Shown here piece after piece: positions 43,356 through 50,901 of a DNA stretch of 51,492 bases. The notes beneath the pieces were generated by a model. That model had not been told where the DNA came from and ran no database searches. It was given only the letters and a program-made list of their open reading frames with translations. How positions within the stretch are numbered: the first letter of the stretch is position 1; the number at the start of each line of letters is the position of its first letter. Origin of the DNA: a virus; IMG/VR virus record IMGVR_UViG_3300032163_000020, positions 1 to 51,492 of that record. One strand, written 5' to 3'. Both the position numbers and the translations under genes were made by a program.

Positions 43356-43499
43356 ATGGAAAGAATCACAGAGGTAGAAATAAAGATAGCATGTTTAAAT
43401 AAAGCCTGTGATATTGCTGTAGTAAGACCAAAAGTAAGCATAATGAAGTTAGCCCAAATAATGTATGATTGGGTGAAAGCAAAGTCTAACAAAGCGTAA
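43356..43499 (+). CDS. Small protein, 47 aa
   Basis: ATG 43356 lies two bases past the SSB-like stop. Helical and basic, ends KAKSNKA. Too short for most callers. No recognised domain. Confidence 0.5.
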   Translation: MERITEVEIKIACLNKACDIAVVRPKVSIMKLAQIMYDWVKAKSNKA

Positions 43500-43508
43500 C
43501 TGTGTGTA

Positions 43509-43593
43509 TAAGCCCACCACCCACTTCGGTAAAGGGTATCATTGCCCTTCTCCAAGTTCTTGGGTGACACCGATATACCCAAGGGTGGGCTTA
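43509..43593 (+). ncRNA. Candidate structured RNA (three-way junction)
   Basis: An 85-base stretch folds by eye into a three-way junction. P1 is TAAGCCCACC (43509-43518) paired perfectly with GGTGGGCTTA (43584-43593). P2 is 43532-43538 with 43543-43549, 7 base pairs including one G-T, around a TCAT loop. P3 is CTTGGGT (43559-43565) with ACCCAAG (43577-43583), 7 base pairs. P1 and P3 abut with no gap, as in coaxial stacking. TCGGT in the first joining strand (43526-43530) can pair with ACCGA in the P3 loop (43569-43573) as a pseudoknot. The site ends just before the ribosome-binding site of the TSCPD gene. It may be a cis-regulatory RNA. A terminator is less likely because A-rich, not T-rich, sequence follows. 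Confidence 0.6.
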
Positions 43594-43617
43594 AATAAAA
43601 GAAAGGAGAAAGAAAAA

Positions 43618-44004
43618 ATGCCCATAGACGACACCGAGTTCCAGAAACAATTAGACATCCTTAGAACTCTCATAGAACCTATCTCTAAAGATGCCTTACC
43701 TAACGACAGTTTTGTAGATAAAACACATTGCGGCAACCTCTACACCCACATCGTATACGAAGACAAGGAGAAAACCAAGATCATCAAAGTCCTCGCCGAC
43801 CTTGGTAAGAGCGGAACATGTGCCAACGCACATCTTAACGAGTTATGCGAACTTTTAACAGGCTTATTCTTATATGTGCCAAGCAAGAATGACCGTTACA
43901 AGGTGTTTATTATGGCCGCTGGGCATAGCTGTGGCCCAGGCACCACTTGTTTCGATGTGATGCTTAGACGCTTGATGACCATCGACACCAGAGTGAAAGG
44001 ATAA
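43618..44004 (+). CDS. Stand-alone TSCPD-domain protein, 128 aa
   Basis: HCGNLYTHIVYED (Cys38), then ADLGKSGTCANAHLNELCELLTGL (Cys68, Cys77) matches the TSCPD domain, which occurs at the C-terminus of B12-dependent ribonucleotide reductases and as stand-alone phage proteins. The ATG 43618 follows AAAGGAGAAAG. No RNR gene is present in this genome, so it may bind metal or modulate the host enzyme. The upstream structured RNA could control it. Confidence 0.7.
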   Translation: MPIDDTEFQKQLDILRTLIEPISKDALPNDSFVDKTHCGNLYTHIVYEDKEKTKIIKVLADLGKSGTCANAHLNELCELLTGLFLYVPSKNDRYKVFIMAAGHSCGPGTTCFDVMLRRLMTIDTRVKG

Positions 44005-44014
44005 GGAGGTGTAA

Positions 44015-44200
44015 GTGCCCAACAGTAAAGAAGTTCATCCCATCCACATTGCAGTTCCTATAGAATTGTGGATCGCGTTCAAGAAGATAGTCCCTGAGTC
44101 AGGCGTCACATCCATCATCATCCGCCGCCTCCTTCGGGATTATGTTAATGCCATCAATAATGGTAGAAGTACAATCGAAGTTACGAAAATAGTAGTATAG
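44015..44200 (+). CDS. Ribbon-helix-helix (Arc/CopG-like) protein, 61 aa
   Basis: GTG start with AAGGAGG. The sequence IHIAVPIELWIAFKKIVPESGVTSIIIRRLL has the form of a ribbon strand followed by two helices, with a hydrophobic pattern typical of RHH DNA-binding proteins. It may bind the operator-like sites upstream of the two rightward promoters. Confidence 0.6.
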   Translation: MPNSKEVHPIHIAVPIELWIAFKKIVPESGVTSIIIRRLLRDYVNAINNGRSTIEVTKIVV

Positions 44201-44210
44201 GAGATAGACA

Positions 44211-44504
44211 ATGATACTTACAGACTTATTAGAAACCCCCAACGCTGACCTCACCGATGAGGAAGTGGAACGCAAAATCAACGTCCTACGCAAGCTCCGA
44301 GTCTTTCAAACCGAAGAAATTGAAACTGAAGATGGCATCGATGAAGATGGAGAACCTATCATTCGCACCACCAAGGTTCATAAAGCTAAAGCCATCAAAA
44401 GTAATAAAAGTAAACGTATCAACGACCTTCTCACTGGAATGAGCGAGCAAGACAAGGCAGATTTCATGAAACTCCTCGCCGAAAGGAAGGCCGCCGGTGG
44501 ATAA
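44211..44504 (+). CDS. Small charged protein, 97 aa
   Basis: Acidic/charged, with a C-terminal helix INDLLTGMSEQDKADFMKLL similar to those of the 34411 and 40471 proteins. Precedes and overlaps (8 bases) the ParB-methyltransferase gene. Function unknown. Confidence 0.55.
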   Translation: MILTDLLETPNADLTDEEVERKINVLRKLRVFQTEEIETEDGIDEDGEPIIRTTKVHKAKAIKSNKSKRINDLLTGMSEQDKADFMKLLAERKAAGG

Positions 44505-45792
44505 GAAACTCATACATTCAATAGAAATCAGTACTATTATCATCGGCAACCGTCAGCGTAAGAAGCTCGGTAACATCGAGGAATTTGCTGACTCCATCAA
44601 GCACCATGGGCAGATATATCCTATCATTCTCACCGAGGATAACAAACTCGTCGCTGGCGAGCGTCGTCTTCGCGCCTGCCTCCATCTCAAACTTACTCAT
44701 ATTGATGCCATATACCGCAAGTACGCTGAACTTGACTCCTTCATCATCGAAGCAATCGAAAACATCGACAGGAAAGCCTTAGAGTGGGAAGAGGAAGTCA
44801 AGATCACCGAGGAACTTCACAAAATGCTTATCCTTAAATATGGCGATAGATGGAGTGGGCGCAAGACTGCGGAGAAAATAAAAATGTCCCTTGGTGGTGT
44901 CAGCACCAATCTCCAACTCGCTAAGGCACTTGACGAAGCCCCTGACATATTCGAGAAATGCCGTACAAAAGAACAAGCCCTCAAAGCATTAAAAAAGTAC
45001 AAACTTGATGAAGCAATGGCGGAGTTGGCGTTGCGTAACAGCAAGAAAAAATATGGCCTTAAAGCCAAGCAATATCTTCTCAACGGTAACAGTCTCGACC
45101 TAATTAAGCAAATTCCTGACGCATCTATAAATGTCCTTCTCACCGATCCACCTTATGGCATAAACTTAAGCGATACTATGTTCCACAGTACCCGTGATAT
45201 GCCCAGTGAAAATAAAGATCACTATGAAGATTCAACTGAATATTTCAAAGACCTTATTGAAGCCCTTATCCCTGACCTTAATCGCATCCTTAAACCTGAT
45301 TCTGCTGTATGTATATTCTGCGCTTACGAGCATAGTAAATGGCTCGCAGACCAGTTCCGCACGATTGGTTATGCCATGGATGTCCTGCCAGGAATCTGGG
45401 TTAAACACAATGCAGGGCGGTGTAATGTACCTGAAAAATATTTCAACCGTGGCTATGAGTATTTCGTCTATGGCACTCGTGGGATGTTTACTCTCGCTAA
45501 ACTTGGCACGAACAATGTCATCCAGTGTACTAACATCAACACAATGGATCGTATCCATCCATCAGAGAAACCGCTTGAGTTAATGGAAGAACTTCTATCA
45601 AGATTTTGCCTTCCTGGTCATACCACCCTTGACCCATTCGCAGGCTCTTGCTCATCTGTGGTGGCATCGATCAAGCGAGGTTGCATCCCCATCAGTTTTG
45701 AACTCGATCCTAAGTTTTACAACAACGGCTTACAGCGCATCGCTAAAGCATTAGAAATGAAAGATGAAGGGAAGATGCAGGTGATACAATGA
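44497..45792 (+). CDS. ParB-like/DNA methyltransferase fusion, 431 aa
   Basis: GTG start with AAGGAAGG upstream. Residues 1-180 have the ParB/Srx-like fold: GNRQRKKLGNIEEFADSIKHHG and VAGERRLRACLHL (GERR 54-57), then a helical region. Residues about 195-431 are a DNA methyltransferase with TDPPYG (DPPY about 217-220), and DPFAGSCSS (about 379) where most members have DPFAGSGS. The order DPPY before FAG motif is the beta class. It likely modifies N6-adenine or N4-cytosine in phage DNA to evade restriction. The ParB part may give it specificity. Confidence 0.85.
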   Translation: MDKKLIHSIEISTIIIGNRQRKKLGNIEEFADSIKHHGQIYPIILTEDNKLVAGERRLRACLHLKLTHIDAIYRKYAELDSFIIEAIENIDRKALEWEEEVKITEELHKMLILKYGDRWSGRKTAEKIKMSLGGVSTNLQLAKALDEAPDIFEKCRTKEQALKALKKYKLDEAMAELALRNSKKKYGLKAKQYLLNGNSLDLIKQIPDASINVLLTDPPYGINLSDTMFHSTRDMPSENKDHYEDSTEYFKDLIEALIPDLNRILKPDSAVCIFCAYEHSKWLADQFRTIGYAMDVLPGIWVKHNAGRCNVPEKYFNRGYEYFVYGTRGMFTLAKLGTNNVIQCTNINTMDRIHPSEKPLELMEELLSRFCLPGHTTLDPFAGSCSSVVASIKRGCIPISFELDPKFYNNGLQRIAKALEMKDEGKMQVIQ

Positions 45793-45950
45793 TGCAAACT
45801 TGTGAAATATTAGTATTAATAGGTGTTGGGGCTATTGGAGGCATGCTTTCTTCTTGTATGGCAAGAACTATAGGTAGTAAACAAACCCTTATAATATGGG
45901 GTGTTGGACTTTTAGTAGTATCTATATGTGCTTATTTTATAATAGAATGA
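45789..45950 (+). CDS. Two-TM microprotein, 53 aa
   Basis: ATG 45789 overlaps the methyltransferase stop (ATGA). Two hydrophobic segments (ILVLIGVGAIGGMLSSCM and LIIWGVGLLVVSICAYFII), separated by a short polar loop with Arg and Lys, suggest two TM helices. No family was recognised; it might act at the inner membrane. Confidence 0.55.
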   Translation: MMQTCEILVLIGVGAIGGMLSSCMARTIGSKQTLIIWGVGLLVVSICAYFIIE

Positions 45951-45990
45951 CCGTTCAAGTTGTGATCGTCCATAAGTAAAGGAGAACCCA

Positions 45991-46131
45991 ATGAATCAAT
46001 GCCCAATATTTAATTTTAATGAAGTATTATTTAGCACCTGCAAAATGTGCTGCTTCCATGGCTCTATAGAAGGCAACCATTACATATGTTTATTCAAATA
46101 TAATGATAGTATAGAAGAACAAATATGGTAG
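45991..46131 (+). CDS. Cys-rich microprotein, 46 aa
   Basis: ATG 45991 with AAAGGAG upstream. It has six Cys, including CKMCC, suggesting a metal site. It overlaps the polymerase gene by 7 bases. Function unknown. Confidence 0.5.
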   Translation: MNQCPIFNFNEVLFSTCKMCCFHGSIEGNHYICLFKYNDSIEEQIW

Positions 46132-48554
46132 ATACTAATTCACTTGAATCCATCACCGTTCCTGCTGTAGGCCCACTTGATGCAAAAATTGCCTTCATCG
46201 GCGAAGCCCCTGGCCATGATGAGGAACTTGCCCACGAACCTTTCGTAGGAATGTCCGGCAACATCCTTAACATAAAACTCCATGCCACTGGCATCATCCG
46301 TCATCAGTGTTACATTGATAACCTTATACAGGTGCGCCCCGCTACATTCTATAAGCACCAAGAGACACTTGGTTACAGTGGCATCCGCCGTCCTAAGAAC
46401 GAGAATGACTTCAGCATCTTCTGGAGCGGCTCACGTCCTACACAAGCTCTCATCGACGCTAAAGCATCCCTTCTTGCTCGCCTTGAGAATGTCAAAGCTA
46501 ATGTTTTCGTCCCTCTTGGTAATAGCGCACTATGGGCATTAACAGGCCAGTCGAAGATAAGCATCTGGCGTGGCTCGATATTACCTTGCACCCTCCCTTC
46601 TGGTCGCATCATTAAGATAATCGCCTCCTACCATCCCGCTGCTGTCATACGCGATTGGAAACTTGGGGCTGTGCTTCAGTGCGATTTAGAGAAGGTTAAA
46701 GTGCAGAGTGCATTCCCTGAGGTGAAGTATCCACAGCGCGAACTTCGTATCGCTCCTACTTACAGCGATGTAGTAGATTACATATACACAAACAACGCTT
46801 CGGAGGTAAGTTTCGACATTGAAACTTCCCCTTCCGATATAACTTGCATCGCATTATCCTCATCACCAAACATTGCTATATCCATTCCCACCACCAAGCA
46901 TTACTGGGGAAGCATCAGCCGACTCCATGATGTGCTGAAAGCTATAGAATTTTTATTAACCGACAAGGCTCCAAAAATTGGTCAAAATATCTCCTACGAC
47001 CTCCAGTACCTCATCCGCATCTGGGGCATCCTTCCTACTAAACCGTGGCATGATACTATGATAGCCCAACACACATGCTATCCTGACTTGTCGGGTGAAC
47101 AAAAGGAAGAAGGCTCTTCCAAGGCTAAACGTGTCATGAAAACAAAGTCCCTCGCGTTTATCTCCTCCATCTACACCGACGAACCCTATTATAAAGATGA
47201 ACTAAAGAAATGGATCGATGGCAAGTCCAACGATGAGGCATTATGGCGCTACAACGCTAATGACGCAGCCGTCACCCTTGAGTGCCACTACGCTCTGCAG
47301 AACGAGATGAAAGAGTTAGGTGTCACCCATACTTACGACTTTATGATGGAACTCCTCGAACCATTGCTCTACATGATGTTGCGCGGAGTTCGCATTGACG
47401 AATCCGCTCGCGCCCAACACGTCATAGACATGACAGCGAAGCTTAAGCATAACAAAGAGATATTTACTGCTAAATATGGTGAGATAAACTTACGCTCACC
47501 TAAACAAGTACTCGAACTCATACACAAACTTGGCCTTAAGCCGCCTATGAAAGATGGCAAGCCTTCCACCAACAAACAGGCTCTCGACAAACTCGCAGTC
47601 AAATCCCCAGAGTTCAAGAACATCATTGGCTTCCGCGAGGCATCGGTCTTACTGAGCAATCACCTCCAAGCGCCTGGCGATGGAGAGGATGGCAGATGGA
47701 GATGCTCCTTCAACAGTACTGGAGCCGCCACTGGTAGACTCTCATCAAGTGCTGGTATCTTCGGTAGCGCCACCAACCTTCAGAACGTCAAGGCCAGCCT
47801 TCGTAACATCGTTATCCCTGACGCTGGAATGATATTTAGCGAAGCTGACCTTAAAGGCGCGGAAGCTATGATCGTCGCTTACTTATGCGAAGACGAACTC
47901 CTCATCTCCAAGTTCATCAACGGAGAGAACATCCACACCCACACAGCGATGATGATATGGCCCACTCTCACTCCAGACGCTATAGCCTTAAATAAAAAGA
48001 TATGCCACCGCGAAGGCCGTGACACCGAATCCTTCTACCATCGCGCCAAGACTACCCGCCATGCTGGTAACTACAACGTCGGCGCATACACTCTCAGCAT
48101 GAACCTTAAAATCCCTAAGGCCGACGCCGAGAAACTCATCCAGCGCTTCAAAGATAGAAGCCCGAACCTTGCAATGTGGCATAGTGAAGTAGACCAACAG
48201 CTCAAGAAGGATAGAACTCTCATCACCCCGTTAGGCAGAAAGAGAAAGTTCTTTGATAGGTATGGACCTGAACTACTCAAACAAGGACTCGCATATATCC
48301 CCCAAGAGACCGCCGCTCACATCTTAAACCTTGGGCTTATCAATGTCTATAATCAACTGTGTGCGCCATACAAAAGTATCGAGGTTCTACTGAATGTCCA
48401 CGACAGCATCCTTGTGCAGCATCCACCAGAGTTGACATTCTTCGTCCACGACCAACTGCATAAGTTAATGTCAATCCCTGTCACAATCAAGGGGAGAACC
48501 TGCACCATACCAATCGACATTAAGTGTGGCACATCGTGGAGGGATTTAAAGTGA
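46125..48554 (+). CDS. Uracil-DNA-glycosylase/family A DNA polymerase fusion, 809 aa
   Basis: Residues 1-200 are a UDG-like domain: GEAPGHDEE (26-34), PFVG (39-42) and SYHPAAV (His about 170). Residues about 225-400 are a 3'-5' exonuclease with FDIET (DIE about 231), QNISYD and YNAND, all catalytic acids kept. The polymerase domain has motif A DLKGAE (Asp about 575), an O-helix K-TTR-H-AGN-Y (K about 641, with His where E. coli has Phe762), and motif C VHDS instead of HDE. No 5'-3' exonuclease is present. The ATG overlaps a small ORF. Fusions of UDG-like and family A polymerase occur in phage SPO1-type enzymes. Confidence 0.85.
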   Translation: MVDTNSLESITVPAVGPLDAKIAFIGEAPGHDEELAHEPFVGMSGNILNIKLHATGIIRHQCYIDNLIQVRPATFYKHQETLGYSGIRRPKNENDFSIFWSGSRPTQALIDAKASLLARLENVKANVFVPLGNSALWALTGQSKISIWRGSILPCTLPSGRIIKIIASYHPAAVIRDWKLGAVLQCDLEKVKVQSAFPEVKYPQRELRIAPTYSDVVDYIYTNNASEVSFDIETSPSDITCIALSSSPNIAISIPTTKHYWGSISRLHDVLKAIEFLLTDKAPKIGQNISYDLQYLIRIWGILPTKPWHDTMIAQHTCYPDLSGEQKEEGSSKAKRVMKTKSLAFISSIYTDEPYYKDELKKWIDGKSNDEALWRYNANDAAVTLECHYALQNEMKELGVTHTYDFMMELLEPLLYMMLRGVRIDESARAQHVIDMTAKLKHNKEIFTAKYGEINLRSPKQVLELIHKLGLKPPMKDGKPSTNKQALDKLAVKSPEFKNIIGFREASVLLSNHLQAPGDGEDGRWRCSFNSTGAATGRLSSSAGIFGSATNLQNVKASLRNIVIPDAGMIFSEADLKGAEAMIVAYLCEDELLISKFINGENIHTHTAMMIWPTLTPDAIALNKKICHREGRDTESFYHRAKTTRHAGNYNVGAYTLSMNLKIPKADAEKLIQRFKDRSPNLAMWHSEVDQQLKKDRTLITPLGRKRKFFDRYGPELLKQGLAYIPQETAAHILNLGLINVYNQLCAPYKSIEVLLNVHDSILVQHPPELTFFVHDQLHKLMSIPVTIKGRTCTIPIDIKCGTSWRDLK

Positions 48555-48877
48555 ATTGTAATATATGCCAGCATACTTATTTTAATATATATGCAAGAAG
48601 GCTTAATATAAAAATAGAATATGATGAAGCTACCAATCTTTTTGACACTATAACTGGTATGGAGTATTCATACATCCAGTGTTGCCAGTGCCATGCCACT
48701 GTTTGGGGCATCGAGAGTGGTTGGTATCCTTGCCTTGCCTCTGATAAAGAAAGATGGAGAAATAGAAATTTGAAACCTACCCTTCCTACCAACGAAGACA
48801 ATGCTAAAACTCGTTTGCTCAAAAGCCTTACCGCTGACGACATCAAAGCAATACTTGCTATGAGAGGTAAAGTGTGA
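48551..48877 (+). CDS. Zinc-binding protein, 108 aa
   Basis: GTG start (GTGA overlap with the polymerase stop) with GGAGGG. It has CNICQHTYF and CCQCHATVW pairs, a likely zinc ribbon, and a C-terminal helix TRLLKSLTADDIKAILAM like those in other proteins here. Lies between polymerase and the ATPase, perhaps a replication accessory. Confidence 0.6.
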   Translation: MNCNICQHTYFNIYARRLNIKIEYDEATNLFDTITGMEYSYIQCCQCHATVWGIESGWYPCLASDKERWRNRNLKPTLPTNEDNAKTRLLKSLTADDIKAILAMRGKV

Positions 48878-50112
48878 GTGATTCTCGCAGGGCAGGTTTC
48901 TGGCTCGATACATACCTCCAGTACACCCAACAAAGTGAAGCTCCCACCAACTACCACATGTGGAGTGCCATCAGTGTCATAGCCTCTTGCCTTCAGCGTA
49001 AGGTATGGTTAAACTGGGGATTCTTTAACATATTTCCTAATCTCTACATCGTCCTTGTCGGCCCTCCCGGCACCCGCAAGAACACTGCGATAGGCATTGC
49101 AACATCAATGGCAGATAAGGTAAAAAACATCCATTATATTGCTGATAGTACAACAGGAGCCTCCATTGTAGAGGAACTCAAACTGTCTTTATCATCAGAA
49201 GCTACGTCAATAAATAAACATGCTGAACCTATCAGACATAGTTCTGTTACTATAGTAGCCGAAGAACTCAGTGTCTTCTTCATCATGGATAAAGATATGA
49301 TGAAGTGGCTCACCGATTGGTTTGATTGTAAAGATAAATGGGAATATAAAACTAAGGGTAGAGGCACATATCCTATTGAAGGAGAATGGGTTAATTTAAT
49401 CGGCGGAGCAACGCCTACAAGTTTTGCCAGTACTGTTTCTGCTACTGCTATAGGCGAAGGTTTTGCTTCGCGTCTCATCACTGTTGTCGAAGACGCTCCG
49501 CGTAAACTTAATGCAAGGCCAAAACTTACTCCAGAAGAAGTAATACTATATAATAATTTAACATTTGACATACAACAAATAGCAGCCTTGCAAGGAGAAT
49601 TTACTTTATCTATTGAAGCAGATAAATGGTTTACCCATTGGTACGAACATCCTACTCCTAATCCTATGAAAGATGATGAAAGATTTATGGGTTACTTCTC
49701 ACGCAAACATATCCACCTTCTTAAAACATCTATGGTAATCTCTGCTTCTATTAGCAATAATAAGATTATTACACTTGACCATATACAATATGCCCTTGAT
49801 ATTCTTGAGAATACTGAAACTCGCCTCAGTGATGCCTTTGGTGCAGCTGGGCGTAGCGTCCTCGCCACCGACATAGACGATATAATGAAGCTCCTCAAGA
49901 TGCACAAACGCCTCGCTAAAGAGCAAGTGTTCGGCCAAATATGGCGTAATGTTAATCCCATTAACCTTGAACACATCTTCACTGTGTTGAAAGAAGCTAA
50001 AGCAATAAAGGAAGAGGTAATAGATGCTAAGGTATACTATGTATGGCTCAAAAACCTTGAAGATATTAATATGGAAGATTTACCAAAGAAGGAGGAAAAG
50101 TGCCAGACTTAA
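48874..50112 (+). CDS. DUF3987-type replicative ATPase (primase/helicase-like), 412 aa
   Basis: GTG start overlapping the previous stop. The P-loop is LVGPPGTRKNTA (about 61-72), a form with Arg-Lys-Asn instead of Gly-Lys-Thr/Ser, known in DUF3987 proteins. Walker B VTIVAEELSVFF and WLTDWFDCKDKWEY follow, then a sensor region GGATPTSFAST. The C-terminal half has a helical FMGYFSRKHIHLLKTSMV domain, then a winged-helix-like tail. It probably works as the replicative helicase or initiator. Confidence 0.75.
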   Translation: MSDSRRAGFWLDTYLQYTQQSEAPTNYHMWSAISVIASCLQRKVWLNWGFFNIFPNLYIVLVGPPGTRKNTAIGIATSMADKVKNIHYIADSTTGASIVEELKLSLSSEATSINKHAEPIRHSSVTIVAEELSVFFIMDKDMMKWLTDWFDCKDKWEYKTKGRGTYPIEGEWVNLIGGATPTSFASTVSATAIGEGFASRLITVVEDAPRKLNARPKLTPEEVILYNNLTFDIQQIAALQGEFTLSIEADKWFTHWYEHPTPNPMKDDERFMGYFSRKHIHLLKTSMVISASISNNKIITLDHIQYALDILENTETRLSDAFGAAGRSVLATDIDDIMKLLKMHKRLAKEQVFGQIWRNVNPINLEHIFTVLKEAKAIKEEVIDAKVYYVWLKNLEDINMEDLPKKEEKCQT

Positions 50113-50243
50113 AATGCAACAGTTACTGTCCACAGTGTCAGTGCAACGAGTGTCCTGTTATTGAAGGGTTAAGGGAACAGGTGGCATCATTACAAAGTGT
50201 TATTGAAAAGATGAGCATCGAAGATAAGGAGAACTTAGAATGA
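50100..50243 (+). CDS. Cys-cluster microprotein, 47 aa
   Basis: GTG 50100 has AAGGAGG upstream. The N-terminus has CNSYCPQCQCNEC (five Cys), a compact zinc cluster, followed by a coiled helix. A competing 16-aa frame is less likely. It overlaps the ATPase stop by 13 bases. Confidence 0.6.
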   Translation: MPDLKCNSYCPQCQCNECPVIEGLREQVASLQSVIEKMSIEDKENLE

Positions 50244-50377
50244 AAGAGTTAACAAGGTTAGAGATGACATGTTTTTCTACTTTACATCATATGCTTGATT
50301 TAACAGAGGTAGAATATGATGCTATTCATAGATTCATAGCATTATTTTTAGCTAAATATAAGGAGGAAAGTGAATGA
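50240..50377 (+). CDS. Small helical protein, 45 aa
   Basis: ATG 50240 overlaps the previous stop (ATGA). Helical with FSTLHHMLDLTEVEYDAIHRF and no recognised motif. Too short for most callers. The overlap on both sides supports it. Confidence 0.5.
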   Translation: MKELTRLEMTCFSTLHHMLDLTEVEYDAIHRFIALFLAKYKEESE

Positions 50378-50580
50378 AAACAGCATGTTATTACTTTAAC
50401 TGGGGCGGTGGAGACGAAGGGCGTCCCTCATACCCACAGGAGTATGGGGCAAGGTGTGAGAAACAAAAGATGTTCTTCCCGTTTCCTGTATTTTTAGGTA
50501 GAAATCCAAGAGAAGAGTGCAAAGGTTGCTCTTACTATAACCGCAAAAAGCGGAGGCCGTCTTCATCCCAGGAGGTGTAA
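50374..50580 (+). CDS. Small protein with Cys pair, 68 aa
   Basis: AGGAGG upstream of ATG 50374 (ATGA overlap). Begins CYYFNWGGGDEGR, has further Cys and CKGCSYYN near the end, so it may bind metal. Ends in a basic, Ser-rich tail. The GGGDEGR opening echoes the last ORF at 50810. Confidence 0.55.
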   Translation: MKTACYYFNWGGGDEGRPSYPQEYGARCEKQKMFFPFPVFLGRNPREECKGCSYYNRKKRRPSSSQEV

Positions 50581-50813
50581 TGAGACACAAATATCCAATC
50601 GCTGTTGTTGCTGGTAGTTATAGAGAGTTTTTATGTTACTGTGAGCATAATAAAAAAACACCAGACAAAGATGCAGTATATACAGTTACACAAGAAGGTT
50701 TACAAGGTAGATATTACTCAGAAATAGTTACATATGGCACATGGTATAACTTAAAGTATATACGCGATATACTATTTGAACTAAACACAAGATTAAGCCA
50801 GGAGGTTCTATGA
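50580..50813 (+). CDS. Unknown protein, 77 aa
   Basis: The ATG overlaps the previous stop (TAATG) with GGAGGTG. Alpha/beta with AVVAGSYREFLCYCEHNKK. This start resembles a small Rossmann-like beta-alpha unit seen in some phage early proteins, which I cannot confirm. Confidence 0.5.
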   Translation: MRHKYPIAVVAGSYREFLCYCEHNKKTPDKDAVYTVTQEGLQGRYYSEIVTYGTWYNLKYIRDILFELNTRLSQEVL

Positions 50814-50872
50814 CAATAGCTAAAGCATCTTATTATTACCCAGGTGGAGACGGTAGAAGCCAAAAGAGTTAG
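50810..50872 (+). CDS. Final short ORF of the rightward arm, 20 aa
   Basis: ATG 50810 with GGAGG upstream, overlapping the previous stop (ATGA). The peptide YYYPGGDGRSQKS resembles the opening of the 50374 protein (YYFNWGGGDEGR), so it may be a truncated copy. Its expression is uncertain. Confidence 0.4.
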   Translation: MTIAKASYYYPGGDGRSQKS

Positions 50873-50875
50873 AAA

Positions 50876-50901
50876 GGAAGGGAGGCTAAAACTTCCCTTC
50901 C
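50876..50901. terminator. Convergent-end stem-loop
   Basis: GGAAGGGA (50876-50883) pairs with TCCCTTCC (50894-50901). The leftward strand has TTTCT after it, so it would end the structural arm. It also covers the end of the rightward arm and holds the stop of the giant polyvalent gene (50886-50888). Confidence 0.6.

Noticed and set aside
43509-43593. Rho-independent terminator after the 47-aa gene
   Set aside because: The stem is followed by AAATAAAAG, not a T-tract, and the inner P2 and P3 stems are not needed for termination.
50114-50164. 16-codon ORF starting at ATG 50114
   Set aside because: The overlapping GTG ORF at 50100 has a strong AAGGAGG site, a Cys cluster and a coupled downstream overlap.
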